NCBI GenBank assembly: GCA_902783365.1
Contig: CACZQL010000036.1
Span: forward strand, 1 to 52,320
DNA length: 52,320 bases
Direction: 5' to 3'
From: an uncultured Bacteroidia bacterium
Lineage (GTDB): Bacteria; Bacteroidota; Bacteroidia; Bacteroidales; F082
The notes beneath the pieces were generated by a model. It searched no databases, was not told where the DNA came from, and saw only the letters and a list, made by a program, of their open reading frames with translations. Shown here one piece after another: positions 7,103-17,006 of this stretch. Made by a program: the position numbers and the translations under genes. The stretch's first letter is position 1, and each line of letters starts with the position of its first letter.

Positions 7103-9682
7103 TCAAGTGTTTACGGGTGCCTCAATCTCTTTGGTTTGGGAAGGGGAGATGTGGATGGAGATCTCCTGGCTCGTCTCGTCGAGGTCGATGAGGATGGTGC
7201 TTCCTGGACCGCAGGGGTTCTGGATGAGCTCTTCGGCCAGGCCGTCCTCCACATATTTCTGAATGGCGCGTTTCAGCGGACGAGCGCCAAACTGGTCGTC
7301 CCAGCCCTTCTCGGCGATGAAGTCCTTGGCTTTCTCGGTGAGTTCCATCCGGTACCCCATCTCCTCCACACGCTTGAACACGTTGCGTAACTCGATGTCG
7401 ATGATCCGGTGGATGTCCTCGCGCTTCAGTGAGTTGAACATGATCACGTCGTCGATACGGTTGAGGAACTCCGGCGCGAAGGTGCGCTTGAGGGCGTTCT
7501 CGATGACGCTGTGCGAGTACTCGTTGGCCGAGTTACGCTTGGCCTCGGTGCCGAATCCCACGCCTTGTCCGAACTCCTTCAGCTGGCGGCTTCCGATGTT
7601 GGAGGTCATGATGATGATGGTGTTTTTGAAATCGACTTTGCGGCCCAGGCTGTCGGTCAGCTGTCCGTCGTCGAGCACTTGCAACAACAAGTGGAACACA
7701 TCGGGATGGGCTTTCTCAATCTCGTCGAGCAGCACGATGGAATAGGGCTTGCGGCGTACCTTCTCGGTGAGTTGGCCACCTTCCTCGTAGCCTACATAGC
7801 CTGGAGGGGCACCAACGAGGCGCGACACGGCGAACTTCTCCATGTACTCGCTCATGTCAATCCTGATCAGCGCCTCCTCGGAGTCGAAGAGGTATTTGGC
7901 AAGCACCTTGGCGAGGTAGGTCTTACCCACGCCGGTGGGGCCGAGGAAGATAAACGACCCGATGGGTTTGTTGGGATCCTTCAGTCCCGCGCGGTTTCGG
8001 CGGATCGACTTGGTGATTTTGCTGATGGCTTCGTCCTGTCCGACAACCGAGCCGGCGAGTTCTTTCTCCATCGACATGAGGCGCGCGCCTTCGTTTTGGG
8101 CGATGCGTTGCACCGGCACGCCGGTCATCATGGCAATCACTTCGGCCACATCCTGTTCGGTGACAGGCTTGCGGTGGGTGAGGGTGTCGCGGTCCCAGTC
8201 TTTTTTGGCCTTGTCGAGCTGCTCGGTGAGCTGTACCTCCTTGTCGCGCAAGGCACCCGCCTCCTCGAACTTCTGCTCGGTGATGGCTGCCTTCTTCTGT
8301 TTGCGGATCTCTTCGATCTCATGCTCAAGTTGGGTAATCTCGTCGGGCACGTTGATGTTACGGATATGCACACGGGCACCCGCCTCGTCCAAGGCGTCGA
8401 TGGCCTTGTCGGGGAGGCAGCGGTCCGACATGTAGCGGTTGGTCATCTTCACGCAGGCTTCGATGGCCTCGGGGGTGTAGGTGACCAGATGGTGCTCCTC
8501 GTAGCGTTCCTTGATGTTGTTGAGAATCTCCACGGTCTCCTCCGGTGAGGTGGGATCGACCAGCACCTTCTGGAAACGGCGTTCCAGGGCGCCGTCCTTC
8601 TCGATGTACTGGCGGTACTCGTCGAGGGTGGTGGAGCCAATGCATTGCAGTTCGCCGCGGGCAAGGGCGGGCTTGAACATGTTGGAGGCGTCGAGCGAGC
8701 CGTTGGCGTTGCCCGCGCCCACAAGGGTATGAATCTCGTCGATGAAGAGGATGATGTCAGGATTCTTCTCCAACTCGTTGAGTATGGCTTTGATACGTTC
8801 CTCAAACTGGCCGCGGTATTTGGTGCCGGCCACCACGCTGCCGAGGTCGAGCATCACCACACGCTTGTTGAACAAGGTGCGCGACACCTTATGTTGGATG
8901 ATGCGGATGGCGAGACCCTCGGCGATGGCCGACTTGCCCACGCCAGGCTCACCGATGAGAATCGGGTTGTTCTTCTTGCGGCGGCTGAGGATCTGGGCGA
9001 TGCGTTCCAACTCGTTTTCACGTCCCACGATGGGGTCGAGGCGGTTCTCCTCGGCAGCCCTCGTCAGGTCGCGCCCGAAGCTGTCGAGCACCGGGGTCTT
9101 GCTCTTGATATTGCTGGTTTTCTTGGGTTTTTCCTGTTTGGGCCTCACCTCGTCCTCCACGTCGTCGTCATCATCGTCGCTGAAGATGTTGGAAGGGGTA
9201 GGGGGATCTTGAGGCGCGGCGCTCTTCGGCAGGTCTTTTCCCATCACCATGTTATATTGGATAAGCTCCTCTTTGAAGTTCTCGTAGGTGATGCCCTCGA
9301 ACTCCAGGTTCTGCGAGATGATGTTGTTCCTCTCGTGAAGGATGGCCAGCATGAGGTGCTCCGAACGCACCATCTCGCTTTGGAACTCCTTGGCGATGAT
9401 GTAGGTGTATTTGAGCACCCGCTCCGCCTGTTTGGTGAGGGGAAGGGTTTCTCCCGACGGCTTGCTGGGGTTGACCGCCCTGATGGAGGCCTCCAGCTTC
9501 TGCCTGAAGATCTCTATGTTGAGATTGAGGTTCACCAAAAGCTGGATGGCGCAGCTGCCTCCGTCTTTCAGCATTCCGAGAAAAAGATGTTCCAATCCGA
9601 TGTAAGGGTTCCCTAAACGTTGTGCCTCACTATGACTGTATGACATAATGTCACGAACCCTTGGTGAAAATTTGGCATCCAT
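7103..9682 (-). CDS. clpC: ATP-dependent Clp protease ATPase subunit ClpC
   Basis: An 859-residue AAA+ unfoldase. In order it has a Clp N domain with two repeats ([20 protein letters not shown]), an acidic linker with a run of Asp residues, D1 with Walker [14 protein letters not shown], a UVR-like middle segment ([14 protein letters not shown]) and D2 with [12 protein letters not shown]. This is ClpC rather than ClpB, which has a much longer coiled-coil middle domain, or ClpA. It should feed unfolded substrates to ClpP, which is not in the window. It is divergent from gyrA, with a TAnnTTTG element at 9722-9729. A palindromic 13-mer in its early codons (9641-9653) also occurs upstream of lon. 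Confidence 0.95.
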   Translation of the reverse strand: MDAKFSPRVRDIMSYSHSEAQRLGNPYIGLEHLFLGMLKDGGSCAIQLLVNLNLNIEIFRQKLEASIRAVNPSKPSGETLPLTKQAERVLKYTYIIAKEFQSEMVRSEHLMLAILHERNNIISQNLEFEGITYENFKEELIQYNMVMGKDLPKSAAPQDPPTPSNIFSDDDDDDVEDEVRPKQEKPKKTSNIKSKTPVLDSFGRDLTRAAEENRLDPIVGRENELERIAQILSRRKKNNPILIGEPGVGKSAIAEGLAIRIIQHKVSRTLFNKRVVMLDLGSVVAGTKYRGQFEERIKAILNELEKNPDIILFIDEIHTLVGAGNANGSLDASNMFKPALARGELQCIGSTTLDEYRQYIEKDGALERRFQKVLVDPTSPEETVEILNNIKERYEEHHLVTYTPEAIEACVKMTNRYMSDRCLPDKAIDALDEAGARVHIRNINVPDEITQLEHEIEEIRKQKKAAITEQKFEEAGALRDKEVQLTEQLDKAKKDWDRDTLTHRKPVTEQDVAEVIAMMTGVPVQRIAQNEGARLMSMEKELAGSVVGQDEAISKITKSIRRNRAGLKDPNKPIGSFIFLGPTGVGKTYLAKVLAKYLFDSEEALIRIDMSEYMEKFAVSRLVGAPPGYVGYEEGGQLTEKVRRKPYSIVLLDEIEKAHPDVFHLLLQVLDDGQLTDSLGRKVDFKNTIIIMTSNIGSRQLKEFGQGVGFGTEAKRNSANEYSHSVIENALKRTFAPEFLNRIDDVIMFNSLKREDIHRIIDIELRNVFKRVEEMGYRMELTEKAKDFIAEKGWDDQFGARPLKRAIQKYVEDGLAEELIQNPCGPGSTILIDLDETSQEISIHISPSQTKEIEAPVNT

Positions 9683-9721
9683 AGATGGTTTTGTTACAGG
9701 TTTGACTGATTAAAAAGTGTG

Positions 9722-9729
9722 CAAAGGTA
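9722..9729 (-). promoter_or_regulatory. Bacteroidota -7 promoter element of clpC
   Basis: TACCTTTG on the minus strand, 39 bp upstream of the clpC start, matches TAnnTTTG. No clear TTTG is seen at -33. Confidence 0.55.
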
Positions 9730-9822
9730 ATAACAAAAATCGCTCCTCGCCCGTTTTTGGGGTCAAAATGACAATTTTTCGCCGGAATTGTTTTTTTTCG
9801 TGGGGTGTAAAGGGATTTTTCG

Positions 9823-9830
9823 TACATTTG
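9823..9830 (+). promoter_or_regulatory. Bacteroidota -7 promoter element of gyrA
   Basis: TACATTTG lies 68 bp before the gyrA start. The -33 region holds only a weak TTG, about 32 bp upstream (9788-9790). Confidence 0.5.
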
Positions 9831-9898
9831 CGCTTGCTTTTAAAAAGGCCCTTATTTTGAATTTTTAATCCTTAAATCCTTGAATACTAAATCTTGAA

Positions 9899-12445
9899 AT
9901 GGAAGAAGAAAACTTATCCGGTGAAAGAATAATTAAGGTAAATCTCGAGAATCAGATGAAATCGGCTTACATCGACTATTCGATGTCGGTCATCATTTCG
10001 CGTGCCTTGCCTGATGTGAGGGATGGTTTGAAGCCTGTCCACCGCCGCGTGCTGTACGGAATGTTGGGCATGGGTGTCACCTCACACAGCGGTTACAAGA
10101 AATCGGCCAGAATCGTCGGTGAGGTGCTTGGTAAGTACCACCCCCACGGCGACTCGTCGGTGTATGACGCCATGGTGCGTATGGCCCAGTCCTGGTCGCT
10201 GCGCTATCCTTTGGTGGACGGTCAAGGCAACTTCGGCTCCGTTGACGGCGACAGCCCCGCGGCCATGCGTTACACCGAGGCCCGACTGAAGAAGATCGGT
10301 GAGGAGATGCTCGACGACCTTGAGAAAGACACCGTCGATTTCCAGAACAACTTCGACGACTCCCTGCAAGAACCCACCGTTCTGCCCACCCAAATACCCG
10401 CCCTGCTCGTCAACGGCACCAACGGCATCGCCGTGGGTATGGCCACCAACATGGCCCCGCACAACCTGAGCGAATGTGTCGATGGCATCATCGCCTACAT
10501 CGACAACCCGGAGATCACCATCCCCGAGCTGATGGAATACATCAAAGCCCCCGACTTCCCGACCGCCGGCGTGATTTACGGCTACGAAGGCGTCCGCGAA
10601 GCCTTCGAGACGGGTAGGGGACGCATCGTGGTCCGCGGCGAAACCAGCATCGAGGAACACGGCGGCCATGAGCGCATCATCGCCACCTCCATCCCTTACC
10701 AGGTCAACAAAGCCGACATGATCAAGAAAACCGCCGACCTGGTCAATGACAAGAAACTCGACGGCATCGCCGATATCCGCGACGAGTCGGACCGCAACGG
10801 CATCCGCATCGTCTATGAACTGAAACGCGACGCCAACGCCGAAATCGTCCTCAACAAACTGTACCAAATGACCGCCCTCCAGAGCTCCTTCAACGTGAAC
10901 AACGTCGCCCTGGTCAAAGGCCGCCCCTATACACTCAACCTCAAACAACTCATCCAGTACTTCGTCGAACACCGCCATGAGGTGGTGCTCCGCCGTACCA
11001 AGTTCGACCTCAAGAAAGCCGAAGAACGCGCCCACATCCTCGAAGGACTCGCCCGCGCCATCGACATCGTCGATGAAATCATCGCCACCATCCGCGCCTG
11101 CAAAGGCGGCTCCGCCGAAGCCAAACAGGCCATCATGGAAAAATTCGACTTCGACGACCCCCAAGCCTCCGCCATCGTGGCCTACCGTCTGGGACAACTC
11201 GCCGGACTCGAAATCAAAAAAATCATGGACGAATTGGAGGAACTTGAGGAAAAAATCCGCCACTTCAACGAGGTCCTGCAAAATGTGGAAATGCAGTTCC
11301 AAATCATCAAGGACGAACTGCTCGAAATCAAGAGCAAATATGGCGACGCCCGCCGTACCCAAATCGTCCCCGCCGCAGGCGAATTCCGCATCGAGGACAT
11401 GATCGCCGACGACACCGTGGTGGTCACCATCTCGCACCTCGGCTACGTGAAACGCACCCCACTGCGCGAATACCGCCGACAGAGTAGGGGAGGCAAGGGC
11501 TCCAAAGGCTCGTCCACCCGCGACACCGACTTCATCGAACATATCTTCACCTGCACCAACCACAACTACCTGCTGTTCTTCACCGAACAAGGCAAGTGCT
11601 ACTGGCTCAGGGCTTTCGAGATTCCTGAAGAAGGCAAAAACAGCAAGGGTAGGGCCATCCAGAACCTGCTGAACCTCGACAAAGACAACAAAATCATCAC
11701 CGGCCTGAATGTCAAAGACCTCCGTGATGAGGAATTCATCAACAACACCTACGTGATTCTCTGCACCAAGAAAGGCATCATCAAGAAAACTTCCCTGGAA
11801 GCCTACTCACGTCCGCGCAAAGCCGGCATCAACGCCATCAACATCCGCGAGGACGACGAGCTGCTGACCGCCTGCATGACCAGCGGAGAGGACGAGGTGC
11901 TGATGGCACTCCGCTCAGGCAAGGCCGTCCGCTTCAACGAGAAAACCGTCCGCCCGATGGGCCGCAACGCTTCCGGCGTGAAAGGCATCACCCTGGCCTC
12001 CGAACACGATGAGGTCATCGGCATGATCTGCCTCCACAGCCCCGAGCAAACCGTGCTCGTGGTCTCCGAAAAAGGCTTCGGCAAACGTAGCGGCATCGAA
12101 GACTACCGCGTCACCAACCGTGGCACCAAGGGCGTCAAGACCTTGAACATCACCGAAAAGACCGGCGACCTGATCGCCATCAAGGATGTCACCGACGACG
12201 ACGACCTTATTATTATTAATAGGTCTGGCATCCTCATCCGTATCGGCGCCGACACCCTCCGCGTCATGGGCCGCGCCACCCAAGGTGTCAAACTCATCGA
12301 CCTCAGAGGCAACGACGAAATCGCAGCCGTCACCAAGGTGAAGAGGGAAGACGAAGATGAGGAATTCCTCGATGAGACGGAAGGTACAAACACGGAAGTA
12401 ACTGATAATGAGACCAATGTTCCTGAAGAACCCACCGAGGAATAG
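9899..12445 (+). CDS. gyrA: DNA gyrase subunit A
   Basis: An 848-residue type IIA topoisomerase subunit. The catalytic tyrosine is in [10 protein letters not shown] (Tyr125, equivalent to E. coli Tyr122). The quinolone-determining stretch reads [10 protein letters not shown], with Ser86 and Asp90 matching the wild-type E. coli Ser83 and Asp87. The C-terminal beta-pinwheel contains QSRGGKG, a one-residue variant of the GyrA box QRRGGKG, which separates it from ParC. The tail is acidic ([12 protein letters not shown]). It needs GyrB, which is not in the window; the GyrB-like gene at 22 kb looks like ParE. Confidence 0.95.
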   Translation: MEEENLSGERIIKVNLENQMKSAYIDYSMSVIISRALPDVRDGLKPVHRRVLYGMLGMGVTSHSGYKKSARIVGEVLGKYHPHGDSSVYDAMVRMAQSWSLRYPLVDGQGNFGSVDGDSPAAMRYTEARLKKIGEEMLDDLEKDTVDFQNNFDDSLQEPTVLPTQIPALLVNGTNGIAVGMATNMAPHNLSECVDGIIAYIDNPEITIPELMEYIKAPDFPTAGVIYGYEGVREAFETGRGRIVVRGETSIEEHGGHERIIATSIPYQVNKADMIKKTADLVNDKKLDGIADIRDESDRNGIRIVYELKRDANAEIVLNKLYQMTALQSSFNVNNVALVKGRPYTLNLKQLIQYFVEHRHEVVLRRTKFDLKKAEERAHILEGLARAIDIVDEIIATIRACKGGSAEAKQAIMEKFDFDDPQASAIVAYRLGQLAGLEIKKIMDELEELEEKIRHFNEVLQNVEMQFQIIKDELLEIKSKYGDARRTQIVPAAGEFRIEDMIADDTVVVTISHLGYVKRTPLREYRRQSRGGKGSKGSSTRDTDFIEHIFTCTNHNYLLFFTEQGKCYWLRAFEIPEEGKNSKGRAIQNLLNLDKDNKIITGLNVKDLRDEEFINNTYVILCTKKGIIKKTSLEAYSRPRKAGINAINIREDDELLTACMTSGEDEVLMALRSGKAVRFNEKTVRPMGRNASGVKGITLASEHDEVIGMICLHSPEQTVLVVSEKGFGKRSGIEDYRVTNRGTKGVKTLNITEKTGDLIAIKDVTDDDDLIIINRSGILIRIGADTLRVMGRATQGVKLIDLRGNDEIAAVTKVKREDEDEEFLDETEGTNTEVTDNETNVPEEPTEE

Positions 12446-12531
12446 TTTGGAACGAGATTTGATATTAACCCCTGTCTGAATCAACAAATCGTAGAAAACA
12501 AATCAATTGTAAAACTATAAAAAGAAAAGAA

Positions 12532-13692
12532 ATGAAAAAGTTAGTGATTTTATTGGCTGTCATCCTCACGGCCAACGTGATGATGGCCCAAAAGACCGAC
12601 CGTACCAACGCTTATATGTACAACAAGAACGGTCAGTTCGAGAAAGCCGCTGAGTCCATCGAAAAGTGTGTCAACCACGAGGCCTTCCTCGGAATGAAGC
12701 CGAAAGACCAGGCCCAGGCCTGGCTGTATCGCGGCACCATCTACCTGAACATCCATCAGGATGCCGCCCTTGCTGCCAAATATCCGGATTGCCTGGAAAA
12801 AGCCTACGTTTCGCTCCAAAACTGCATCAAGGCCGATGCCGACTATGCCAAGGACAACGCCACTGAAATCTATCCCAGAATCGCCCACATCGCTGTGAAC
12901 TACTTCCAGGATGGCGTGAACAACTTCAACAACAAGGTGTATCCCACCGCCGCCACCAGCTTCAGAAAAGCTTACGAGATCTCGCTGAGCGGTGCCGCCG
13001 CCGACACCTCCGCACTGGTCAATGCCGCCCTGGCTTACCAAAGAGCCGAAATGTATGAAGAAGCCCTCGCCAACTACAAAGACCTCCAAAACCTCGGCTA
13101 CAACCAAGTCGATCTCTACAAGAACCTCGCTGCCTGCTACCTCAGCCTCAACGACAACGAGAGAGCCCTTGAGATGATTCAAAGCGGTATGGACAAATTC
13201 CCCGGCGATGCTGGCCTGGTGCTTGAAAAGGTGAATTTCTTCCTGAAAGAAGGTAGAGGCGAAGAAGCCCTCGCTGACCTCCAGAGACTCCACGACATGG
13301 ATCCCAACAACCCGTCCATCTTGTTCGTGCTTGGCACCATCTTCGGCGACGACACACATCCCATCTACGACGCTGAGAAAGCTGCCAACTACTACAAGTC
13401 AGCCATCCAACTGAATCCTGAGTACTACGACGCCATCTACAACCTCGGCGTGCTGTACATCGGTATGGCCAACAAACTCAACGCCGAATCCAACGAGATC
13501 ACCGGTTTCTCCAAAGCCGAACTCGACCAAGTGGATGCGCTGCGCGAAGCCGCCAAGGAAAAGATGCGCCTCGCACTTCCTTACATGAAGCAAGTGTATG
13601 AAGCACAACCTTCTGACGATGTGAAGCACGTGCTCAAAACCATCTACGTCCAGCTGAACATGATGCAAGAAGCAAAAGAGCTTGACCAATAA
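12532..13692 (+). CDS. Exported tetratricopeptide-repeat protein
   Basis: A 386-residue protein with a signal peptide (MKKLVILLAVILTANVMMA) and no lipobox, so probably periplasmic. The rest is built of TPR-type helix pairs. Recognisable units include AYMYNKNGQFEKAAESIEKC, YPTAATSFRKAYEIS, ALAYQRAEMYEEALANYKDL, NLAACYLSLNDNERALEMIQ and NPEYYDAIYNLGVLYIGMAN. TPR arrays bind other proteins, and no catalytic domain is visible. It lies 86 bp downstream of gyrA in the same direction, an arrangement I recall from other Bacteroidales, and may be cotranscribed. The stop codon runs straight into a heptad array. The partner is unknown. Confidence 0.85.
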   Translation: MKKLVILLAVILTANVMMAQKTDRTNAYMYNKNGQFEKAAESIEKCVNHEAFLGMKPKDQAQAWLYRGTIYLNIHQDAALAAKYPDCLEKAYVSLQNCIKADADYAKDNATEIYPRIAHIAVNYFQDGVNNFNNKVYPTAATSFRKAYEISLSGAAADTSALVNAALAYQRAEMYEEALANYKDLQNLGYNQVDLYKNLAACYLSLNDNERALEMIQSGMDKFPGDAGLVLEKVNFFLKEGRGEEALADLQRLHDMDPNNPSILFVLGTIFGDDTHPIYDAEKAANYYKSAIQLNPEYYDAIYNLGVLYIGMANKLNAESNEITGFSKAELDQVDALREAAKEKMRLALPYMKQVYEAQPSDDVKHVLKTIYVQLNMMQEAKELDQ

Positions 13693-13761
13693 AGTGGAAA
13701 GTTGAGAGTGGAGAGTGGAAAGTTGCCAAAATGGGATTAACTTTCCGCTTTCCACTTTCAG
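13692..13761. repeat. Heptad array with inverted counterpart after the TPR gene
   Basis: The direct arm is 13692-13726 (AAGTGGA, AAGTTGA, GAGTGGA, GAGTGGA, AAGTTGC). After a short spacer, the inverted arm is 13739-13759 (AACTTTC, CGCTTTC, CACTTTC). GGAAAGTT pairs with AACTTTCC to form the hairpin base, and a run of T follows. It overlaps the last base of the TAA stop. It probably works as a transcription terminator. Confidence 0.75.
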
Positions 13762-13850
13762 TTTTATTACTTCAATTTAACATAATATTGATTATATTTG
13801 AAAAGGGCAGGAAATTATACAAAAAATTCAAGTAAAATATTTTTCGATAA

Positions 13851-13883
13851 TTGTGCAAAGGATTAAAAACTTTGTTATCTTTG
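13851..13883 (+). promoter_or_regulatory. Bacteroidota promoter of the DUF3127 gene
   Basis: TTG (13851-13853), 22 bp, then TATCTTTG (13876-13883). This is a good TTTG/TAnnTTTG-type promoter, 45 bp before the start codon. Confidence 0.7.
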
Positions 13884-13928
13884 CAGCGTAAATCATCAAT
13901 TCAATCAATCAATCAAATTTAGCATACT

Positions 13929-14360
13929 ATGGAGATTATAGGAAAAGTGGTAAGACTCGGCGGTCTTACCGAAGGAACTAGCGCAAGAGGTCCTTGGCGC
14001 AAACAAGACCTCATCATCGAAACCGACGAACAATATCCGAGAACCGTCTGCCTCACTTGCTGGACCAACCAAATCGACGAAATCCAAAACATGGTACCGG
14101 GTCAAATGATCAAAGCCCAAATCGATATCTCATCAAGAGAATTCAACGGCAAATGGTACACCGACGTCCGCGTCTGGCGTTTCGACCCCGTCGTCGTCAA
14201 TGCACCCTCACAAGTTGCCCAACAACCTCAACAACCCCAACAATACCAGCAACCACAAGCCGTCCACCAAACGCCTCCAACCAGCCCGGCACCGGCCATG
14301 AGCAACCCCGCCGATGACTACTTCGGAGCCACCAACAACGGCGACGACCTACCGTTCTAA
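13929..14360 (+). CDS. DUF3127-family OB-fold-like protein with SSB-type tail
   Basis: A 143-residue protein. The first ~90 residues (MEIIGKVVRLGGLTEGTSAR, WRKQDLIIETDEQYP, FNGKWYTDVRVWRF) fit the DUF3127 family, which I recognise as a small Bacteroidota family with an OB-like beta pattern. Then comes a ~40-residue linker rich in Gln and Pro (QQPQQPQQYQQPQ) and a tail ending DDLPF. Linker plus acidic D-D-L/I-P-F tip is the architecture of bacterial single-stranded DNA-binding protein, whose tip recruits repair and replication enzymes. A ssDNA-related role is inferred, not shown. It has its own strong promoter and ends in a 21-bp heptad hairpin. Confidence 0.8.
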   Translation: MEIIGKVVRLGGLTEGTSARGPWRKQDLIIETDEQYPRTVCLTCWTNQIDEIQNMVPGQMIKAQIDISSREFNGKWYTDVRVWRFDPVVVNAPSQVAQQPQQPQQYQQPQAVHQTPPTSPAPAMSNPADDYFGATNNGDDLPF

Positions 14361-14369
14361 CAAAAAAAC

Positions 14370-14447
14370 GGAAAGTGGAAAGTGGAAAGTTTTTTCAATT
14401 AAGGTACTTTCCACTTTCCACTTTCCACTTTTCACTTTCCACTTTCC
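14370..14447. terminator. Bidirectional heptad hairpin with perfect 21-bp stem
   Basis: Three perfect GGAAAGT units (14370-14390) face six ACTTTCC-type units (14406-14447; one reads ACTTTTC) across a 15-base loop. The first three units of each arm are exact reverse complements, giving a 21-bp stem. The stop codon of the convergent NahK-like gene (14432-14434) and its last residues are encoded inside the array. A T run follows the first arm. Confidence 0.8.
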
Positions 14448-15487
14448 TCAAAGAGCTTCCACTGAGCACGGGTGCGCACCAAGTTGTGCTCAGGATACTG
14501 AATCTTATAATAGGTGTCACCATTAATATAATCAGTGAAAAAACGCACCGCCTGCATGTACGGGAACAATTGTGCGGCATACGGCAATAACTCACGCTCA
14601 ATGGGTAAAAGGAACGACTGGGTGCCCTCCAAATAACCCTTCAGAAACGCATCATAAATCTCCTTATTAAAATGGATATGGTCTAAATCAGGATCATCTT
14701 CCGCACCAGTGTTGGCCGCTGAACGCAAAAAATCGCCAAAGTCGGAAAAGACAAAACTGGGCATCACCGTATCTAAATCAATGATACACAAAACATTGCC
14801 ATCTTTATCGAAAAGCATGTTGTTCACCTTGGTGTCGCAATGACAGATACGTTTCGGCAATTTGCCCTCACGATATAAACGCTCACCCAAGCACATGTCC
14901 TCAGCATGTTCCTTGATTCTTTTCACAAAACCCTGAACTTCAGGGTCTTTCATCCTACCCACCGCATCAGTGGCGATGGCCTCGTCCAACTGTCGCAAAC
15001 GAAATTCAATATTGTGAAAGTCAGGGATGATCTCTCCTATCGGCTCCGTCAAGTCAGCCAACAAAGCCTCAAAGTCGCCAAACGACCGGCCGGCATCGTA
15101 AGCATACGCCGGAGTCACAGCATCGTAGGTGTAGGAGTCGGCAATGAAATCCATCACCCGCCAATACTCCTCCCCTTCCTTCACGTAGGTTTTTCCGGTG
15201 TCGGCTTTCAAGAAATGCAATACCCTGCGGCTGATATCATGAACCCCGCGCTCCTCATATTTCTTGCGGATATGGTTGGTGACAATCTCGATGTTATGTT
15301 GCAGCATCTCCACATCGGTAAACACCTTGTTATTAATATGCTGCAACACGTAACGGGGCTGCGTCTCCCCTTTCACCATGATCTTGTAAGTGTCGTTGAT
15401 GAGTCCCTTGCCTAAAGGAAGAATGTCCGAAATGTTGGCCGCATCCACGAAATGCGCGGCGATGCAAAATAAACGTTGATTGCTCAT
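14432..15487 (-). CDS. N-acetylhexosamine 1-kinase-like (NahK / aminoglycoside-phosphotransferase family)
   Basis: A 351-residue APH-fold kinase. The pattern CHCDTKVNNMLFD (catalytic Asp218), then CIIDLDTVMP (metal-binding Asp239), SDFGDFLRSAANT and the C-terminal YPEHNLVRTRAQ closely follow Bifidobacterium NahK, which phosphorylates GlcNAc or GalNAc at C1. The start at 15487 (MSNQRLF) is preferred over 15511, because a promoter element at 15500-15507 lies between them. It is divergent from a GH109-like lipoprotein, which would release GalNAc, and this supports an amino-sugar substrate. Its last residues (ESGK) and stop are encoded by heptad units. Kinase class is firm; GalNAc preference is inferred. 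Confidence 0.82.
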   Translation of the reverse strand: MSNQRLFCIAAHFVDAANISDILPLGKGLINDTYKIMVKGETQPRYVLQHINNKVFTDVEMLQHNIEIVTNHIRKKYEERGVHDISRRVLHFLKADTGKTYVKEGEEYWRVMDFIADSYTYDAVTPAYAYDAGRSFGDFEALLADLTEPIGEIIPDFHNIEFRLRQLDEAIATDAVGRMKDPEVQGFVKRIKEHAEDMCLGERLYREGKLPKRICHCDTKVNNMLFDKDGNVLCIIDLDTVMPSFVFSDFGDFLRSAANTGAEDDPDLDHIHFNKEIYDAFLKGYLEGTQSFLLPIERELLPYAAQLFPYMQAVRFFTDYINGDTYYKIQYPEHNLVRTRAQWKLFEESGK

Positions 15488-15494
15488 TACTTTT

Positions 15495-15526
15495 TTTGGC
15501 AAAGTTACCAAACTTTTCTATTTTTG
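15495..15526 (+). promoter_or_regulatory. Bacteroidota promoter of the GH109-like gene
   Basis: TTTG (15495-15498), 20 bp, TATTTTTG (15519-15526): one of the best consensus matches in the window, 41 bp before the start codon. It interleaves with the divergent promoter on the other strand. Confidence 0.75.
15500..15507 (-). promoter_or_regulatory. Bacteroidota -7 element of the NahK-like gene
   Basis: TAACTTTG on the minus strand, with ATTG 19 bp further upstream (15527-15530). It overlaps the promoter of the divergent GH109-like gene and predicts a leader of only a few bases before the start at 15487. Confidence 0.55.
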
Positions 15527-15567
15527 CAATGAAAATCCTGAAAAGTTCAACGTAAAACAATCATTTT

Positions 15568-16974
15568 ATGAAGATTAGACATTTCTTATTTTTACTGGTG
15601 ACGGCCAGCCTCATGATGGCTTGCGCCCCCAAAGAGGACCGTCATGGCAATTATGTGATCAAGGACAACATGATTGTCTTTGACGAGCCTCAGCGCGCCG
15701 AAGGGCAACAAAGCGTGTTGCAGTTGAAGGTGGACCCCATCGAGAATGTGCGCATTGGTTTCATCGGTTTGGGCATGCGCGGCCCGGACGCTGTGGACCG
15801 CATGACTTACATCGACGGGGTGAGCGTGGTTGCCCTATGCGACATCGAACCTGACCGCGTGGAGAAGGTCCAGACTGGCATCTTGGAGGCCAAGGGACTG
15901 CCCCGCGCCGCAGCCTATACCGGACGTGAAGGCTGGAAACAACTCGTCAAGCGCGACGACATCGACCTCGTTTACATCTGTACCGACTGGAAGACCCATG
16001 TGCCAATGGCGGTTTATGCCATGGAACAAGGCAAACATGTGGCCGTGGAAGTACCCGCCGCCACCTCCATCGAGGAATGCTGGCAACTTGTTGACGTGGC
16101 CGAGCGCAACCAACGTCATTGCATGATGCTCGAAAACTGCTGCTATGACTTCTTTGAGCTGACCGCCCTGAACCTGGCTCAACAAGGGATGCTGGGCGAG
16201 CTCATCCATGGCGAAGGCGCCTACATCCACAACCTGGAGCCTTTCTGGCACGAATACTACGAGAACTGGCGCCTTGAGTTCAACCGAAATCACTCGGGCG
16301 ACGTGTATCCCACCCACGGCTTAGGCCCTCTCTGCCAGGCCTTTAACATCCACCGCGGCGACCGCATGAAGACCCTCGTCTCTATGAGCACCCCCTCCTA
16401 CAACGGCAAAAAAATCGCCAAAGAAATGATGAATGTGGATGACTTTGCCAATGGCGACATGACCACCACCATGATTTCCACCGAGAAAGGCAAGACCCTG
16501 CTCATCGAGCATGACGTCTATACCTACCGTCCCTACAACCGACTCTATCAGCTCACCGGCACTGAAGGTTTCGCCAACAAATACCCTGTGGAAGGCTTTA
16601 CCCTGTTGGAAGAGAAACTGCCTGCCGGCTTCCTTGCCGAGGGCCAGCACCTGAATCCCCACGCCTTCGTACCCGCCGAGGTGCGCGACAAGATCCTGAC
16701 GGAATACTTGCATCCCATCGCGGTGGAGATTGAAGAGAAAGCCAAAGAGGTTGGCGGCCATGGCGGCATGGACTTCGTGATGGACTACCGTCTGATTTAT
16801 TGCCTGCACAACGGCTTGCCGCTCGACCAAGATGTGTATGACGCTGCTGAGTGGTCATGCCTCGGCGAGCTTACCGCCGCCTCCATCGCCAACGGAGGAA
16901 TGCCCGTCGCCATGCCCGACTTCACCCGCGGCGACTGGAACAAGGTGCAAGGCTACAAACACGCCGTAAAATAA
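15568..16974 (+). CDS. GH109-like Gfo/Idh/MocA lipoprotein (putative alpha-N-acetylgalactosaminidase)
   Basis: A 468-residue protein with a lipoprotein signal (LLVTASLMMAC, Cys19) and an NAD-binding Rossmann domain (RIGFIGLGMRGPDAVDR). It then carries the markers of glycoside hydrolase family 109: VEVPAATSIEECW, MMLENCCYD, GELIHGEGAYIHNL, DVYPTHGLGP and GGHGGMDFVMDYR. GH109 enzymes remove terminal alpha-GalNAc, for example from blood-group A antigen, by an NAD-dependent mechanism. Export as a lipoprotein and the divergent NahK-like kinase fit host-glycan GalNAc use. Some Gfo/Idh/MocA lipoproteins of this type act on other sugars, so substrate is uncertain. The stop is next to a heptad array shared with the convergent GT2 gene. 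Confidence 0.8.
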   Translation: MKIRHFLFLLVTASLMMACAPKEDRHGNYVIKDNMIVFDEPQRAEGQQSVLQLKVDPIENVRIGFIGLGMRGPDAVDRMTYIDGVSVVALCDIEPDRVEKVQTGILEAKGLPRAAAYTGREGWKQLVKRDDIDLVYICTDWKTHVPMAVYAMEQGKHVAVEVPAATSIEECWQLVDVAERNQRHCMMLENCCYDFFELTALNLAQQGMLGELIHGEGAYIHNLEPFWHEYYENWRLEFNRNHSGDVYPTHGLGPLCQAFNIHRGDRMKTLVSMSTPSYNGKKIAKEMMNVDDFANGDMTTTMISTEKGKTLLIEHDVYTYRPYNRLYQLTGTEGFANKYPVEGFTLLEEKLPAGFLAEGQHLNPHAFVPAEVRDKILTEYLHPIAVEIEEKAKEVGGHGGMDFVMDYRLIYCLHNGLPLDQDVYDAAEWSCLGELTAASIANGGMPVAMPDFTRGDWNKVQGYKHAVK

Positions 16975-16978
16975 CTGC

Positions 16979-17006
16979 CAACTCACAACTCCCAACTTCC
17001 AACTAT
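16979..17006. repeat. Heptad array between convergent GH109-like and GT2 genes
   Basis: Four units: CAACTCA, CAACTCC, CAACTTC, CAACTAT. It begins 5 bp after the GH109-like stop and includes the TAG stop (17003-17005, minus strand) of the GT2 gene. It fills almost all of the 28-bp gap. Confidence 0.85.

Noticed and set aside
9641..9653. Internal palindrome in clpC as a definite operator
   Set aside because: The bases are largely fixed by conserved ClpC residues; it is kept only as part of a low-scored finding.
10082..11590. Long open frame opposite gyrA
   Set aside because: It mirrors the codon pattern of gyrA, encodes a Val/Asp/His-rich sequence with no recognisable domain, and has no promoter or ribosome site. 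GC-rich third positions create such frames.
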